From a bacterium (GTDB lineage Bacteria; Omnitrophota; Gorgyraeia; Duberdicusellales; 4484-171), in the NCBI GenBank assembly GCA_021796115.1, contig JAJYOP010000013.1, positions 1 through 42,941 of the forward strand: a stretch of 42,941 bases of DNA, in the 5' to 3' direction. Under the pieces are notes generated by a model. The model was not told the origin of the DNA. It ran no database searches and saw nothing but the letters and a program-made list of their open reading frames with translations. Made by a program: the position numbers and the translations under genes. Numbering within the stretch: position 1 is the first letter of the stretch; every line of letters begins with the position of its first letter. Below, piece by piece: positions 27,861-36,825 of the stretch.

Positions 27861-29038
27861 AACAATTCTTAGAAGGTTCATTCGCAGTTGCTGAAGGAGC
27901 TAAACTTTGTAAACCGGGAGTAGTATCGGCATATCCGATTACTCCGCAGACGCACATCGTTGAACGCCTCGCCGATTTTGTCGCCACCGGCTCGCTTAAT
28001 GCCCAATTTGTTAACGTCGAGAGCGAGCATTCAGCGGCAACGGTTGTGCTTGGTGCTTGTGCTGCAGGCGTCCGCGTTTTTACCGCCACAAGCTCGCAAG
28101 GTTTAATTTACATGAGCGAAGTTCTTTTTAATATTGCCGGAATGCGTTTTCCGGTAGTTATGGTTTGCGCTAACCGTGCGCTTTCCGCTCCGATAAATAT
28201 CTGGAACGACCAGCAGGATGCGGTTTCTTTACGCGATAGCGGCTGGGTTCAGGTCTATGCCGAAAATAACCAGGAAGCGCTTGATTTTGTTTTGCAGGCC
28301 TATAAGCTTGGCGAAAATCCGAAAATTATGCTTCCGATTATAGTAAACATGGACGGTTTCATCCTCACCCACGGTATGGAAACCGTTGATGTGCCGGCCA
28401 ACGAGCTTGTCGATAAATTCTTACCGCCATATAAAGCGCCTTATAAATTAGACGTTGAAAATCCAATGAGTTTTGGCCTTTTGGGAGATCCGACGGTTTA
28501 TATTGAAACCCGTTATGCGTTGCATAAAACATTAGAAGATTGCCTTTCTATGATACCCCAGGTGGGAAAAGAATTCGAAGCCACCTTCGGAAGAAAAGGG
28601 TTGGATTTGGTTGAGCTTTATAAAGTTGAAGACGCAAAGACAGTAATCGTTGCCATGGGTTCGGTTTGCGGAACAATTAAAGATTATATCGATACGCAAA
28701 GAGAAGAAGGAAAAAAGATTGGACTTTTAAGAATCGTATCCTACAGGCCATTTCCCAAAGAAAAAGTCTATGAAGCATTAAAAAAGATACCCAAGGTTCT
28801 TGTTTTGGATAAATCAATCTCTCTGGGCAGTGAAGGGCCATTATACACGGAAGTAAAGTCAGTTTTTGCCAACAAAAAACCAAAGGTCAGCGGATTTGTG
28901 GCAGGGCTTGGAGGAAGAGATATAACAATTGAGACCATAAAAGATATGGTGGATATTTCTAGAAAGAAAGAAGTCCGCTGCGAATTTCTGGGCCTAAGGC
29001 CAGAATTGTTAAAAGAGGATTTTTATGTCGGAATCTGA
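27857..29038 (+). CDS. porA: 2-oxoacid:ferredoxin oxidoreductase, alpha subunit
   Basis: GSFAVAEGAKLCKPGVVSAYPITPQTHIVE, VNVESEHSAATVVLGACAAGVRVFTATSSQGL. Confidence 0.94.
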   Translation: MKQFLEGSFAVAEGAKLCKPGVVSAYPITPQTHIVERLADFVATGSLNAQFVNVESEHSAATVVLGACAAGVRVFTATSSQGLIYMSEVLFNIAGMRFPVVMVCANRALSAPINIWNDQQDAVSLRDSGWVQVYAENNQEALDFVLQAYKLGENPKIMLPIIVNMDGFILTHGMETVDVPANELVDKFLPPYKAPYKLDVENPMSFGLLGDPTVYIETRYALHKTLEDCLSMIPQVGKEFEATFGRKGLDLVELYKVEDAKTVIVAMGSVCGTIKDYIDTQREEGKKIGLLRIVSYRPFPKEKVYEALKKIPKVLVLDKSISLGSEGPLYTEVKSVFANKKPKVSGFVAGLGGRDITIETIKDMVDISRKKEVRCEFLGLRPELLKEDFYVGI

Positions 29039-29921
29039 TAACGGACATTTCGAAGAATATATGTTTGTTTCCGGCCACACCGCCTGCGCCGGTTGCGGCC
29101 AATCGCTTGCGGCGCGTATCGTTGCCGATTGCGCCGGGAAAAATGCCATGGTTGCCAATGCAACCGGATGTTTGGAAGTTTTTTCCACAAAAGCGCCTGA
29201 AAGCGCCTGGCGCACGCCATGGATTCACTCATTATTTGAAAACTCTTCAGCCCTTGCTTCAGGCATGGAAGCTGCGTTAAGATACCTTGGCAAAATAGAT
29301 AACACGCGAGTTATTGCCCAGGGCGGCGATGGAGGAACCGCTGATATCGGAATCCAGGCTTTAAGCGGAATGCTTGAAAGAGGTCACGATGTTTTATATG
29401 TTTGCTATGATAACGAAGCCTATATGAATACAGGTATACAGCGCAGCGGTCTAACACCGCTTACCGCTTCCACAACCACTTCGCCTCTTGGAGCAAAAAT
29501 GCACGGCAACTGGAGAAATAAAAAACCATTAATTGAAATATGCGCCGCACATTTTATTCCTTATGCCGCAACCGCATCTGTTGGCTATATCCAGGATTTA
29601 CAAAGAAAGGTGAAAAAAGCCTTAAGCATCCGCGGCCCTAAATATATTCAGATTCATGTTCCATGCCCTTTGGGCTGGGGCCATGATTCGAATCTCACTA
29701 TCGATATCGGAAAATCAGCAGTTCTTTGCGGACTTTATCCTTTGGTTGAATACGAATTTGGTAAACTAGCCAATGTTTTCAAAGTTCCAACACCAAAGCC
29801 TATCAACGATTATGTAAAAGCGCAATCAAGATTTAAACACCTGCTTAAAGATGAAGCAGCTTTGAAATCGCTTCAGGAAGTAGCGAACAAGAACATAGAA
29901 TATTACGGTTTAAATAAATAG
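29025..29921 (+). CDS. porB: 2-oxoacid:ferredoxin oxidoreductase, beta subunit (TPP-binding)
   Basis: SGHTACAGCGQSLAARI, NATGCLEVFS, GGDGGTADIGIQALSGMLERGHDVLYVCYDNEAYMNTG. Confidence 0.94.
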   Translation: MSESDNGHFEEYMFVSGHTACAGCGQSLAARIVADCAGKNAMVANATGCLEVFSTKAPESAWRTPWIHSLFENSSALASGMEAALRYLGKIDNTRVIAQGGDGGTADIGIQALSGMLERGHDVLYVCYDNEAYMNTGIQRSGLTPLTASTTTSPLGAKMHGNWRNKKPLIEICAAHFIPYAATASVGYIQDLQRKVKKALSIRGPKYIQIHVPCPLGWGHDSNLTIDIGKSAVLCGLYPLVEYEFGKLANVFKVPTPKPINDYVKAQSRFKHLLKDEAALKSLQEVANKNIEYYGLNK

Positions 29922-29994
29922 AAAAACAGTTTGCTAATTTTATTAAACTTCTCTTACATCACGCCTGTTTTTGCGGCAGGCAGGGAGGACAAAC

Positions 29995-30180
29995 ATGGCA
30001 AAATTAACAGTTGATGCAAACACATGTGTTGGTTGTGGTTTGTGCGTAAATGCTTGCCCTGACTGTTTTGAAATGGCTTCTGATGGTATCGCAAAGGTAA
30101 AAGCTTCTAAATGTGCAAATTGCGATCTTCATGAAGTTGCTTCGCAATGCCCTGTTAACGCTATAGTTGTCGAGGACTAA
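29995..30180 (+). CDS. Ferredoxin ([4Fe-4S])
   Basis: LTVDANTCVGCGLCVNACPDCFEMASDG...CPVNAIVVED. Confidence 0.9.
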   Translation: MAKLTVDANTCVGCGLCVNACPDCFEMASDGIAKVKASKCANCDLHEVASQCPVNAIVVED

Positions 30181-30413
30181 TTTTTCATCTGCTAAAAGTA
30201 TAATTTCTGGCAATTTATCTTTTCTGGTATTAGCAGCGAAATTCCTGCCTGCTGCGCCTATAAAAAAGTAAGTCAAGAGAAAAGATGGCTATCGAAACTC
30301 TATTTTTGACGATTCGTCGTGTAAAAATGTAATAAAATCAAGGGCGCATTTTCGTAATAATCGCAAAATGTGGTGTTTACGCCAGCGCCATAGGTATAAG
30401 CGCCCGATAAGGC

Positions 30414-30527
30414 TTACCTTAACATCGACATCATCGACACCATCAAGGCATTAATTTCCAGTAATACTTCCCAGCGGTCAGTAACTTTTATATTCCTTAA
30501 TTCCCGTTTATGTGTTAAACTCCTCAT
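30414..30527 (-). CDS. Possible 37-aa small ORF in a ~600 bp gap
   Basis: MRSLTHKRELRNIKVTDRWEVLLEINALMVSMMSMLR; no clear SD. Confidence 0.2.
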   Translation of the reverse strand: MRSLTHKRELRNIKVTDRWEVLLEINALMVSMMSMLR

Positions 30528-30798
30528 GTGGTTCTCTTTTTTTAGTTTGGGGAAGCATATTCCGGCGATACCTAACCACATATATTCTAGGAGATAAACG
30601 GTGGTTCTTACGAATCCATAGCATCCTAATGAATATCCGCAATTAGATGTATAGGAAACAACAGTCTTTATCGAATAGTTGTTTTATAAGGCCCCATAAG
30701 GAGTATGCAAGATATCTTTTTATTCAGAAAGAACTTGTTACAGGTTATTATCTTTATTAATCATAGAAATGGTAAAAATTATACCGGGAGGTGTTTTT

Positions 30799-31176
30799 AT
30801 GAAAAATGGTTTCACGCTTATGGAGTTAATTGTGGTAGTTATAATTATCGGTATCCTTGCAATGATAGGATTGCCTCAGTTTTTTAAGGTAGTGGAACGC
30901 AGCAGAACCGCAGAAGCCGCTCAAGTACTTGGTGAGATAAGAGCTGCACAATTAAGATATTATACGGGACAAGGAAATTACACTACTAACTGTATTGAGC
31001 CGAATAATGACTTGGATGTCAATTTTGCATCACTAAAGTATTTTAATGCAGCAAGTATTGTTTGCGGTACTGAAGCTGCCAGTATAGAACGCAACGGTGG
31101 CAGTTATACCATGCGAATTGAGTATGCTACCGGTAATTTAACTTGTTCATCGGGAACTTGTCCAGCGGGATATTAA
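30799..31176 (+). CDS. Type IV pilin/pseudopilin-like protein
   Basis: MKNGFTLMELIVVVIIIGILAMIGLPQFFKVVERSRTAEA (N-methylation motif), start after GGGAGG. Confidence 0.92.
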   Translation: MKNGFTLMELIVVVIIIGILAMIGLPQFFKVVERSRTAEAAQVLGEIRAAQLRYYTGQGNYTTNCIEPNNDLDVNFASLKYFNAASIVCGTEAASIERNGGSYTMRIEYATGNLTCSSGTCPAGY

Positions 31177-31346
31177 TTTAGAGGCACTTTAATTTAGTTA
31201 ACAGAACTAAATTATGAAAAATTTTTGCAGATATTGACTCTTAGAGAATCAATAATAGACACTGTTGAATTGCACCTGTCTTTTTGCGCTATTTGATTGC
31301 ATTAATGCGAATAGTTGAGGTTTGATTAATAGTAAGGCTGACGATA

Positions 31347-32738
31347 TCAGAAGTTAGCGTTCGCCTCTTTTTTGATGCTTGCCAGAAACTTCAATTTCGC
31401 CTCTAATTCCATATATTGCCTTGTTTTTCCAAGATATTCATCACGTTTTAGAGCGAAATCCTTTTCGTTAAATGGGCTCAAATCTTTAAGCTCGATTATA
31501 TAGGCTCCTTTGGAAAGGAATAGAGGATAAGGATAAACTGCACCTTTCTTTAAGGAAAAGATTATCTTACTTAATTTTTCGTTTAAGCCCACGCCTTCAA
31601 TGTAATCATTATACTTAAAGTCACCGGTTTCTTTGTAATCAAGATGCTCCCCGTCGGCAATTCTTTTGAGGTTAGCCCCTGGAGTATTATTTATTTTTTG
31701 CATCGTCTCTTTAACAAGTTTTCGCACCTCCTCCTTGGCAAGTTGCGTTTTCATCGTATCTTCGACTTTCTGTTGTATCTGGGAAAATTCCGGCACATAA
31801 GCTGCCCTTTCATCTTCTTTTTGTAAAAATATATAGCCGGTATTAATTTCCAGAGGACGGCGTAATTTCCCTTTTTTCAATGAGAAGGCAATCCGGTTTA
31901 TTTCCGGATGCCATCCCAGGCCTTCGATAGGATCTTTCCTGCCGATAAAACCGGTTTCCTTTACATCAACGGCATATCTGGTTTTCAATTCATCTATGGT
32001 TTTTATATTATCGAAATCTTTCATTACCTTGTCATATAATTCTTGATTATTCGTTATTATGGCATACTTAAGTTTTATTTCAGGTTCCTCTTTGAAGGAA
32101 AGTTTATTTTTTTCGTAAAAATTTTTAATCTCATCTTCCGTAACTTTAATTTGTTCTTTGAATTTATCGTAAGGAATAGCTATATAATCTATTTTTGCGG
32201 TTTGGGTGTCTTTTTTGTATAATTTTTTCGCTTCGGCATCAGAAGGATTTATCTTGATGTATTTTTGATAAAGTTTATCTATTTTTAGGAAGTTCCTTAT
32301 GTATTCTTCAAATACCCGCGGCTCAGTTCTCATGTATCTAAGAAAACGCAGATAATATTCTTTGTCAAACTGCCCATCACGGGAGAAAATTTTTATTTTT
32401 TTTATAGTATCAATAACTTCTTCGTCACTGACGCGTATTTTTTCTTTGTTCGCTTTCCATAAAAAGAGGATATAATCGAGGCTGGTTTGGACTATGTCCT
32501 GTTTGCTTATCTTCTTTTCTTTGTCCGGTAGGTCAAGAAAGGCAAAATAGAGTTGGGCCATGGTAACATAGTATTTAAATTCATCCTGGTTTACAGTATG
32601 ATTGCCAATTTTTAATACGATGTTTTCTTTTTTGCCCCTTAAAAGGTAGCTGCCGCCCAACATAACAAAAGCAGGGACAACAAAGATAATAAGAATCCAA
32701 AAGACTTTTTTGTGGTGGGATCTAAATGTATTAAGCAT
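31347..32738 (-). CDS. SurA/PpiD-like membrane-anchored peptidyl-prolyl isomerase/chaperone
   Basis: Single N-terminal TM helix; IVLKIGNHTVNQDEFKYYV; two rotamase-like segments ending GYIFLQKEDERAA and GAYIIELKDLSPF. Confidence 0.75.
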   Translation of the reverse strand: MLNTFRSHHKKVFWILIIFVVPAFVMLGGSYLLRGKKENIVLKIGNHTVNQDEFKYYVTMAQLYFAFLDLPDKEKKISKQDIVQTSLDYILFLWKANKEKIRVSDEEVIDTIKKIKIFSRDGQFDKEYYLRFLRYMRTEPRVFEEYIRNFLKIDKLYQKYIKINPSDAEAKKLYKKDTQTAKIDYIAIPYDKFKEQIKVTEDEIKNFYEKNKLSFKEEPEIKLKYAIITNNQELYDKVMKDFDNIKTIDELKTRYAVDVKETGFIGRKDPIEGLGWHPEINRIAFSLKKGKLRRPLEINTGYIFLQKEDERAAYVPEFSQIQQKVEDTMKTQLAKEEVRKLVKETMQKINNTPGANLKRIADGEHLDYKETGDFKYNDYIEGVGLNEKLSKIIFSLKKGAVYPYPLFLSKGAYIIELKDLSPFNEKDFALKRDEYLGKTRQYMELEAKLKFLASIKKEANANF

Positions 32739-32787
32739 TAGATTATATTAGCGAGTAAAGAAAAATTTGCAAGGAAAAATTATATAT

Positions 32788-32880
32788 TCTGTAGCACGTA
32801 TCACGTTGCACGTAATACGTCTTTTTTTGAGTATTTTAGACGTGTTACCTGTTACGCGCTGCGTGATACAGATTCCATTC
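32788..32880. repeat. CACGTAATACG-word imperfect palindrome
   Basis: GTAGCACGTATCACGTTGCACGTAATACGTC / GACGTGTTACCTGTTACGCGCTGCGTGATACAG. Confidence 0.75.
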
Positions 32881-33337
32881 TGCCCTCTTGTAAATCCTTT
32901 TAATTTATGGTATTTTTTAACTTGGCCGATAAAGATCTTTGGCAATTTGGGGGTGTAAAGGCCTCGACCTAGAGATGAGGTAAAGGGTTGCATGCCGTGC
33001 GGGTAAGCCCACTACGATAGTGAGGGTTTACAAAAATTTAAACGCAACACCACAATTAGTTGGTGTAGGTAGCTTAGCTACCCCTTTTAGCGCGCCATTC
33101 GTTGGCCCAGCGCCAATCATGGTACACTAAAATGGACCTCTATGCTTTTTGTCTCAGGAAGTATAGGGGTTCGACTTTGAGACTAAGGGTAAGCTCATTA
33201 CTTTGGGGGTTTGCCTCAAAAACCATACAAAGTTGCTTCTGGGTATATCCTTTCCTTCGGAGCTGCCCAGGATAAGATAAAAGAAGGGAAAAGCATGTAG
33301 GAGCTCTTTATTAACCCTGTAGGGACGCGGGTTCGAT

Positions 33338-33992
33338 TCTTACGAGTCGCACTAAGGGGCAACTTTTAGTGAAACACTCGGCTTACATCAGGGAAGCCCG
33401 AAATGTAACTCCGATTAATATTTGGAGTAGACGTGGGTAATCCTGAGGGGTGCAAGCCCTGCAGAGACTTCTCCGATTTAACGTCGGAGGGATAGGAGGT
33501 TTACTGATGGATGAAGTGACAAAAGCGTATTTGGCTGGGATTGTAGATGGAGAAGGAACAGTAACTCTTTCACGACATCACAAACACGAAACGCCTGCTC
33601 CGCTAGTATCAATCAGCAATACGGATTTGAAGCTGCTTATTTGGGTTCGCCGCAAATGCGGAGGGATAATAACTTCTAAGAAAATAAGCAAGCCTCATCA
33701 TACTCAATCGTATGTCTGGCGTCTCCGGCAAGATAGTGCGCTCTGTTTTTTGAATGAAATAAAAAAATATCTCATTGTAAAAAAAGAGCAAGCAGAGCTC
33801 ATTACGAAAGAGTATAAAAAAGTCACATCCAGAACGGGCAAGTATACTGCGCAATTATTATGCAAAAAAGAGAGGCTTGTTAAGCGAATACGCGCATTGA
33901 ATCACCGGTAAACCTTCTATAATACGCCGAGCCCCTAACAAATGTTAGGGTGAAGAGATAGTCCACTTCCTTTAGAAATAGAGGGTCAAGTG
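33338..33992 (+). mobile_element. Group I self-splicing intron in the tmRNA T-loop
   Basis: 5' exon ends in U, intron ends in G; IGS GTCG with CGAU; GGGUAAUCCUGAG, GCAGAGACU, GAAGAGAUAGUCC core motifs; P3 CTCGGC/GCCGAG; P8 CCCTAAC/GTTAGGG; P9 CCTTTA-GAAA-TAGAGG. Confidence 0.93.
33507..33911 (+). CDS. Single-motif LAGLIDADG homing endonuclease (intron ORF)
   Basis: YLAGIVDGEGTVTL motif; start ATG after AGGAGG. Confidence 0.92.
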   Translation: MDEVTKAYLAGIVDGEGTVTLSRHHKHETPAPLVSISNTDLKLLIWVRRKCGGIITSKKISKPHHTQSYVWRLRQDSALCFLNEIKKYLIVKKEQAELITKEYKKVTSRTGKYTAQLLCKKERLVKRIRALNHR

Positions 33993-34040
33993 TCCCGCCA
34001 CCTCCATTCTTTTTTGTCCATCGCCAAGTAAAACAGCAGG

Positions 34041-34084
34041 TAGGGCTTCGAAGGAATAATTCCTGCGAAGCCAGACCTGCAGTT
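34041..34084. repeat. Hairpin element downstream of tmRNA
   Basis: GCAGGT-ag-GGCTTCG-aag-GAATAATTC-ctg-CGAAGCC-ag-ACCTGC. Confidence 0.8.
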
Positions 34085-34286
34085 TAAATATGCGAATGGC
34101 GAAGCAGAACACCAATTGCCAATTTTTAAGAACCACCATATTAATTCCAACCAAAACTTCAAAATTATTTTTCAGGCAATTAATTTGCTTGAATTGTTAT
34201 CCGAAAAAGATAGAATCAAATGAGGCCAGTATTTTCCTGTGCCATTTGAGGCTCGGAAAAATGACGCGTTCATTAAGGAGGATAGC

Positions 34287-34532
34287 ATGATGAAAAAATA
34301 TTTCTTAACGATTATTTTTTTGATGTTTTTATCTTTTAATCTTTATGCGATTGATATGGCTATCCCGCAATGCCTGAAAGATTTAGGCTATGTGGAGGCA
34401 GATATTGTAGATTACAAAAAAATCGACGACAAAGAATACTTTACCATGAAAAGCTGGCAGACTGCGGATAGCCCGAATGCAATAACTTTTGAGATAGTGG
34501 ATGGCGAAATTACAAATTGGGAATCACCTTAA
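34287..34532 (+). CDS. Small secreted hypothetical protein
   Basis: MMKKYFLTIIFLMFLSFNLYAIDM signal peptide; AAGGAGG SD. Confidence 0.6.
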   Translation: MMKKYFLTIIFLMFLSFNLYAIDMAIPQCLKDLGYVEADIVDYKKIDDKEYFTMKSWQTADSPNAITFEIVDGEITNWESP

Positions 34533-34610
34533 AAAGTAGTTTGTAGTTACTAGTTTGTAGTTGGTTGAATAAAACTCAGAGTTTTTTTAGACAAACTACC
34601 AACTGCTATC
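34533..34610. repeat. TAGTTTGTAGTTGG-word imperfect palindrome
   Basis: TAGTTTGTAGTTACTAGTTTGTAGTTGG / ACAAACTACCAACTGCTA. Confidence 0.7.
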
Positions 34611-34621
34611 CAGCATTTTTC

Positions 34622-34649
34622 TTGACCGCAGACAGAAAATTTATATAAT
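34622..34649 (+). promoter_or_regulatory. Promoter of trxA
   Basis: TTGACC - 16 bp - TATAAT. Confidence 0.7.
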
Positions 34650-34692
34650 ATAACTCTCTCACAATTTATAACCAAAAAATAAAAGGAGCATT

Positions 34693-35010
34693 ATGGAAAC
34701 AAAATTAACCAGCGCGAATTTTCAGAAAGAAGTCATGGAAGCAGCAATTCCGGTTTTGGTTGATTTCTGGGCAAGCTGGTGCGGGCCGTGCCAAATGATT
34801 GCTCCTTTTGTGGAAGAGATAGCGAGAGAGTTTGCAGGAAAAATAAAAGTCTGCAAGCTTGACGTTGATGAGGCACAAGAAATAGCTACTGAATATACTA
34901 TCATGAGTATTCCAACTCTCCTGATTTTTAAAGATGGAAAAGTTATGGCAAAAAAAGTAGGGACTCTGGCCAAACGGGATCTTGTCAAATTTATCCAACC
35001 GTATGTCTAA
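34693..35010 (+). CDS. trxA: Thioredoxin
   Basis: VLVDFWASWCGPCQMIAPFVEEIA, YTIMSIPTLLIFKDGK. Confidence 0.96.
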   Translation: METKLTSANFQKEVMEAAIPVLVDFWASWCGPCQMIAPFVEEIAREFAGKIKVCKLDVDEAQEIATEYTIMSIPTLLIFKDGKVMAKKVGTLAKRDLVKFIQPYV

Positions 35011-35134
35011 ATTACTTAGCCGTATTACGCAACACGTATTACGTGAGACGTGATACCTAAAATACCCGGTAAACATAAATAAATCTTGCATTAAACATAT
35101 ATTTAAGTATAATTTACCTATAAGGAGGTGGAGT

Positions 35135-35524
35135 ATGGGTTTTAAAAAATTTATCGCCATGTTGATTGTTGGTCTTACTGTTTTTTCTTTTTCTGTGAGT
35201 TCTTATGCTGGAAGTGGGGTATCCGAGGGCAAAAAAGCGCTTATGGAACAATTAAGCCAGGCGAGGAAGAACTTTATCGCTTCAAGGGATAAGCTGCATG
35301 ACCAAGATAGGTTACTAAGAATAGCTTGGCATAATGAAAGAGAGGCACTGTATAAACAGGCAAGAGAAAATCCTAAAGATAAATCGATAAAAACAAAATT
35401 AGATGAAGGCGCAAAAAAGTTCCTTACCGATAAGCGGGATATATACACACAACTTGCGCAATTACGCAAAGATTGGCTAAAAACCAGAAAAGATTTAGGT
35501 ACCCAGATAAAAAATACGAAATAA
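35135..35524 (+). CDS. Periplasmic coiled-coil hypothetical protein
   Basis: Signal peptide MGFKKFIAMLIVGLTVFSFSVSSYAG followed by charged helix. Confidence 0.55.
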   Translation: MGFKKFIAMLIVGLTVFSFSVSSYAGSGVSEGKKALMEQLSQARKNFIASRDKLHDQDRLLRIAWHNEREALYKQARENPKDKSIKTKLDEGAKKFLTDKRDIYTQLAQLRKDWLKTRKDLGTQIKNTK

Positions 35525-35572
35525 AATTGTATTGCCTGTTGCGTGGATGAACAATCCGTGAGGGAGGTGCCT

Positions 35573-36262
35573 ATGGATTTACAAATCGTATACCTGGAAC
35601 CAGCAAAAATGATGCTTTCACGAATAGGGGATATTTTTATAAAAGTAGTAGTGGTACTTATAGTCCTTCTGATAGGTTGGATTATAGCAAAAACCTTGAA
35701 GGGTCTGATTACGAAATTATTAAAAGCCATAAAAGTTGATGATGTTTCTCAAAAAATTAATTTGAACACCTTACTTTCAAAAGGCGGTGTGAACACAAGT
35801 GTTTCGGAGCTGATTGGAGTAATATGCTATTGGATTATTATGCTGGTTACTTTTTTTGTTGCCATGAATACCGCAGGTTTGGCTCAAGCTGCCGAACTTC
35901 TCGAAAAAATCATACTTTACATTCCCAATATCATAGCGGCGATATTTGTTTTGTTGCTTGGAATGTTTGCGGCAACACTTTTGAGTAGTATCATCAAAAC
36001 CGCATCCGCAAATGCGGGTATAGAAGAAGGTCCGCTTTTTGGAAAAATTACGCAAATTGCAGTTGTAATATTTGCGGCGGCAATTGCACTTGAACAGTTG
36101 AATATTGCCACCATGACGATTCATTCGACAATAAGCATAATCATCGCGGTGGTCCTTGGTTCCTTTGGTTTAGGTTTTGCCCTGGCTTTTGGGCTGGGTT
36201 GTAAAGATTTAGTCGGTAAATCAGTAGCAGATTTTCTCGAAAAAATAAAGTCGAAGAAATAG
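35573..36262 (+). CDS. Mechanosensitive-channel-like membrane protein (TM helix repeat)
   Basis: Four hydrophobic helices, ...VVLGSFGLGFALAFGLGCKDLVGKSVADFLEK; start after GAGGGAGGTG. Confidence 0.7.
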   Translation: MDLQIVYLEPAKMMLSRIGDIFIKVVVVLIVLLIGWIIAKTLKGLITKLLKAIKVDDVSQKINLNTLLSKGGVNTSVSELIGVICYWIIMLVTFFVAMNTAGLAQAAELLEKIILYIPNIIAAIFVLLLGMFAATLLSSIIKTASANAGIEEGPLFGKITQIAVVIFAAAIALEQLNIATMTIHSTISIIIAVVLGSFGLGFALAFGLGCKDLVGKSVADFLEKIKSKK

Positions 36263-36287
36263 AAAAGGTAAGACCGCAAAGTCGCTA

Positions 36288-36338
36288 AATACCGCAAAAG
36301 CGCAAAAAATTCTTTTTATGCTTTTGCGGTATTTTTTT
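36288..36338 (+). terminator. Rho-independent terminator
   Basis: AATACCGCAAAAGC ... GCTTTTGCGGTATT followed by a T tract. Confidence 0.85.
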
Positions 36339-36349
36339 ATATTTTTTTC

Positions 36350-36377
36350 TTGACAAAGATACCTTTTATAATATAAT
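36350..36377 (+). promoter_or_regulatory. Promoter of the tRNA-Thr/secE-nusG-rpl region
   Basis: TTGACA - 16 bp - TATAAT. Confidence 0.75.
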
Positions 36378-36479
36378 CGTACAGTCTTGTGCCATTAGAT
36401 TTTTTACAAAGATAAATTTCAGTGACAGCGCAGGCATTTACTGGAAATTAGCTTGTACCTAAAGAGCGTCCCGCATTTT

Positions 36480-36552
36480 GCCTGGATAGCTCAGTTGGTA
36501 GAGCACATCCTTGGTAAGGATGAGGTGATGGGTTCAATTCCCATTCCAGGCT
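36480..36552 (+). tRNA. tRNA-Thr (GGT)
   Basis: GCCTGGA..TCCAGGC acceptor; anticodon loop TTGGTAA; no encoded CCA. Confidence 0.95.
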
Positions 36553-36672
36553 GGAGTAAGCCGCAAAGTGAATAAGCGCTTCGACTAATCGGCCGAGAAA
36601 ACAATCTAGTCAATAAAATAACCACAAAGTGGGACGGGGATTTTTTAATCTTTTTTTATTTTTTAGAATACT

Positions 36673-36825
36673 ATGCGAGAATTAATTGCCTTAGAGTGTA
36701 CAGTTTGCAAACGGAATAATTATTATCTTGCGAAAAATAAACGTAAACATCCGGAAAAACTGAATATAAGTAAGTTTTGCCGTTCTTGCCGTAAGCATAC
36801 GGAGCATAAAGAAGCAAAGCCGTAG
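36673..36825 (+). CDS. rpmG: 50S ribosomal protein L33
   Basis: MRELIALECTVCKRNNYYLAKNKRKHPEKLNISKFCRSCRKHTEHKEAKP (50 aa, below the ORF track cutoff). Confidence 0.93.
   Translation: MRELIALECTVCKRNNYYLAKNKRKHPEKLNISKFCRSCRKHTEHKEAKP

Larger units (their letters stand above)
32949..34006 (+). ncRNA. ssrA: tmRNA gene (one-piece), exons 32949-33337 and 33993-34006 separated by a group I intron
   Basis: 5' GGGGGTG pairs with 3' CACCTCC(A); GGGGGTGTAAAGGCCTCGAC start; AAAC-GCA resume region; joined T-arm GCGGG-TTCGATT-CCCGC. Confidence 0.93.

Noticed and set aside
33450-33506. N-terminal extension of the intron endonuclease ORF in the track
   Set aside because: Overlaps P6/P7 of the group I core; ATG 33507 directly follows AGGAGG
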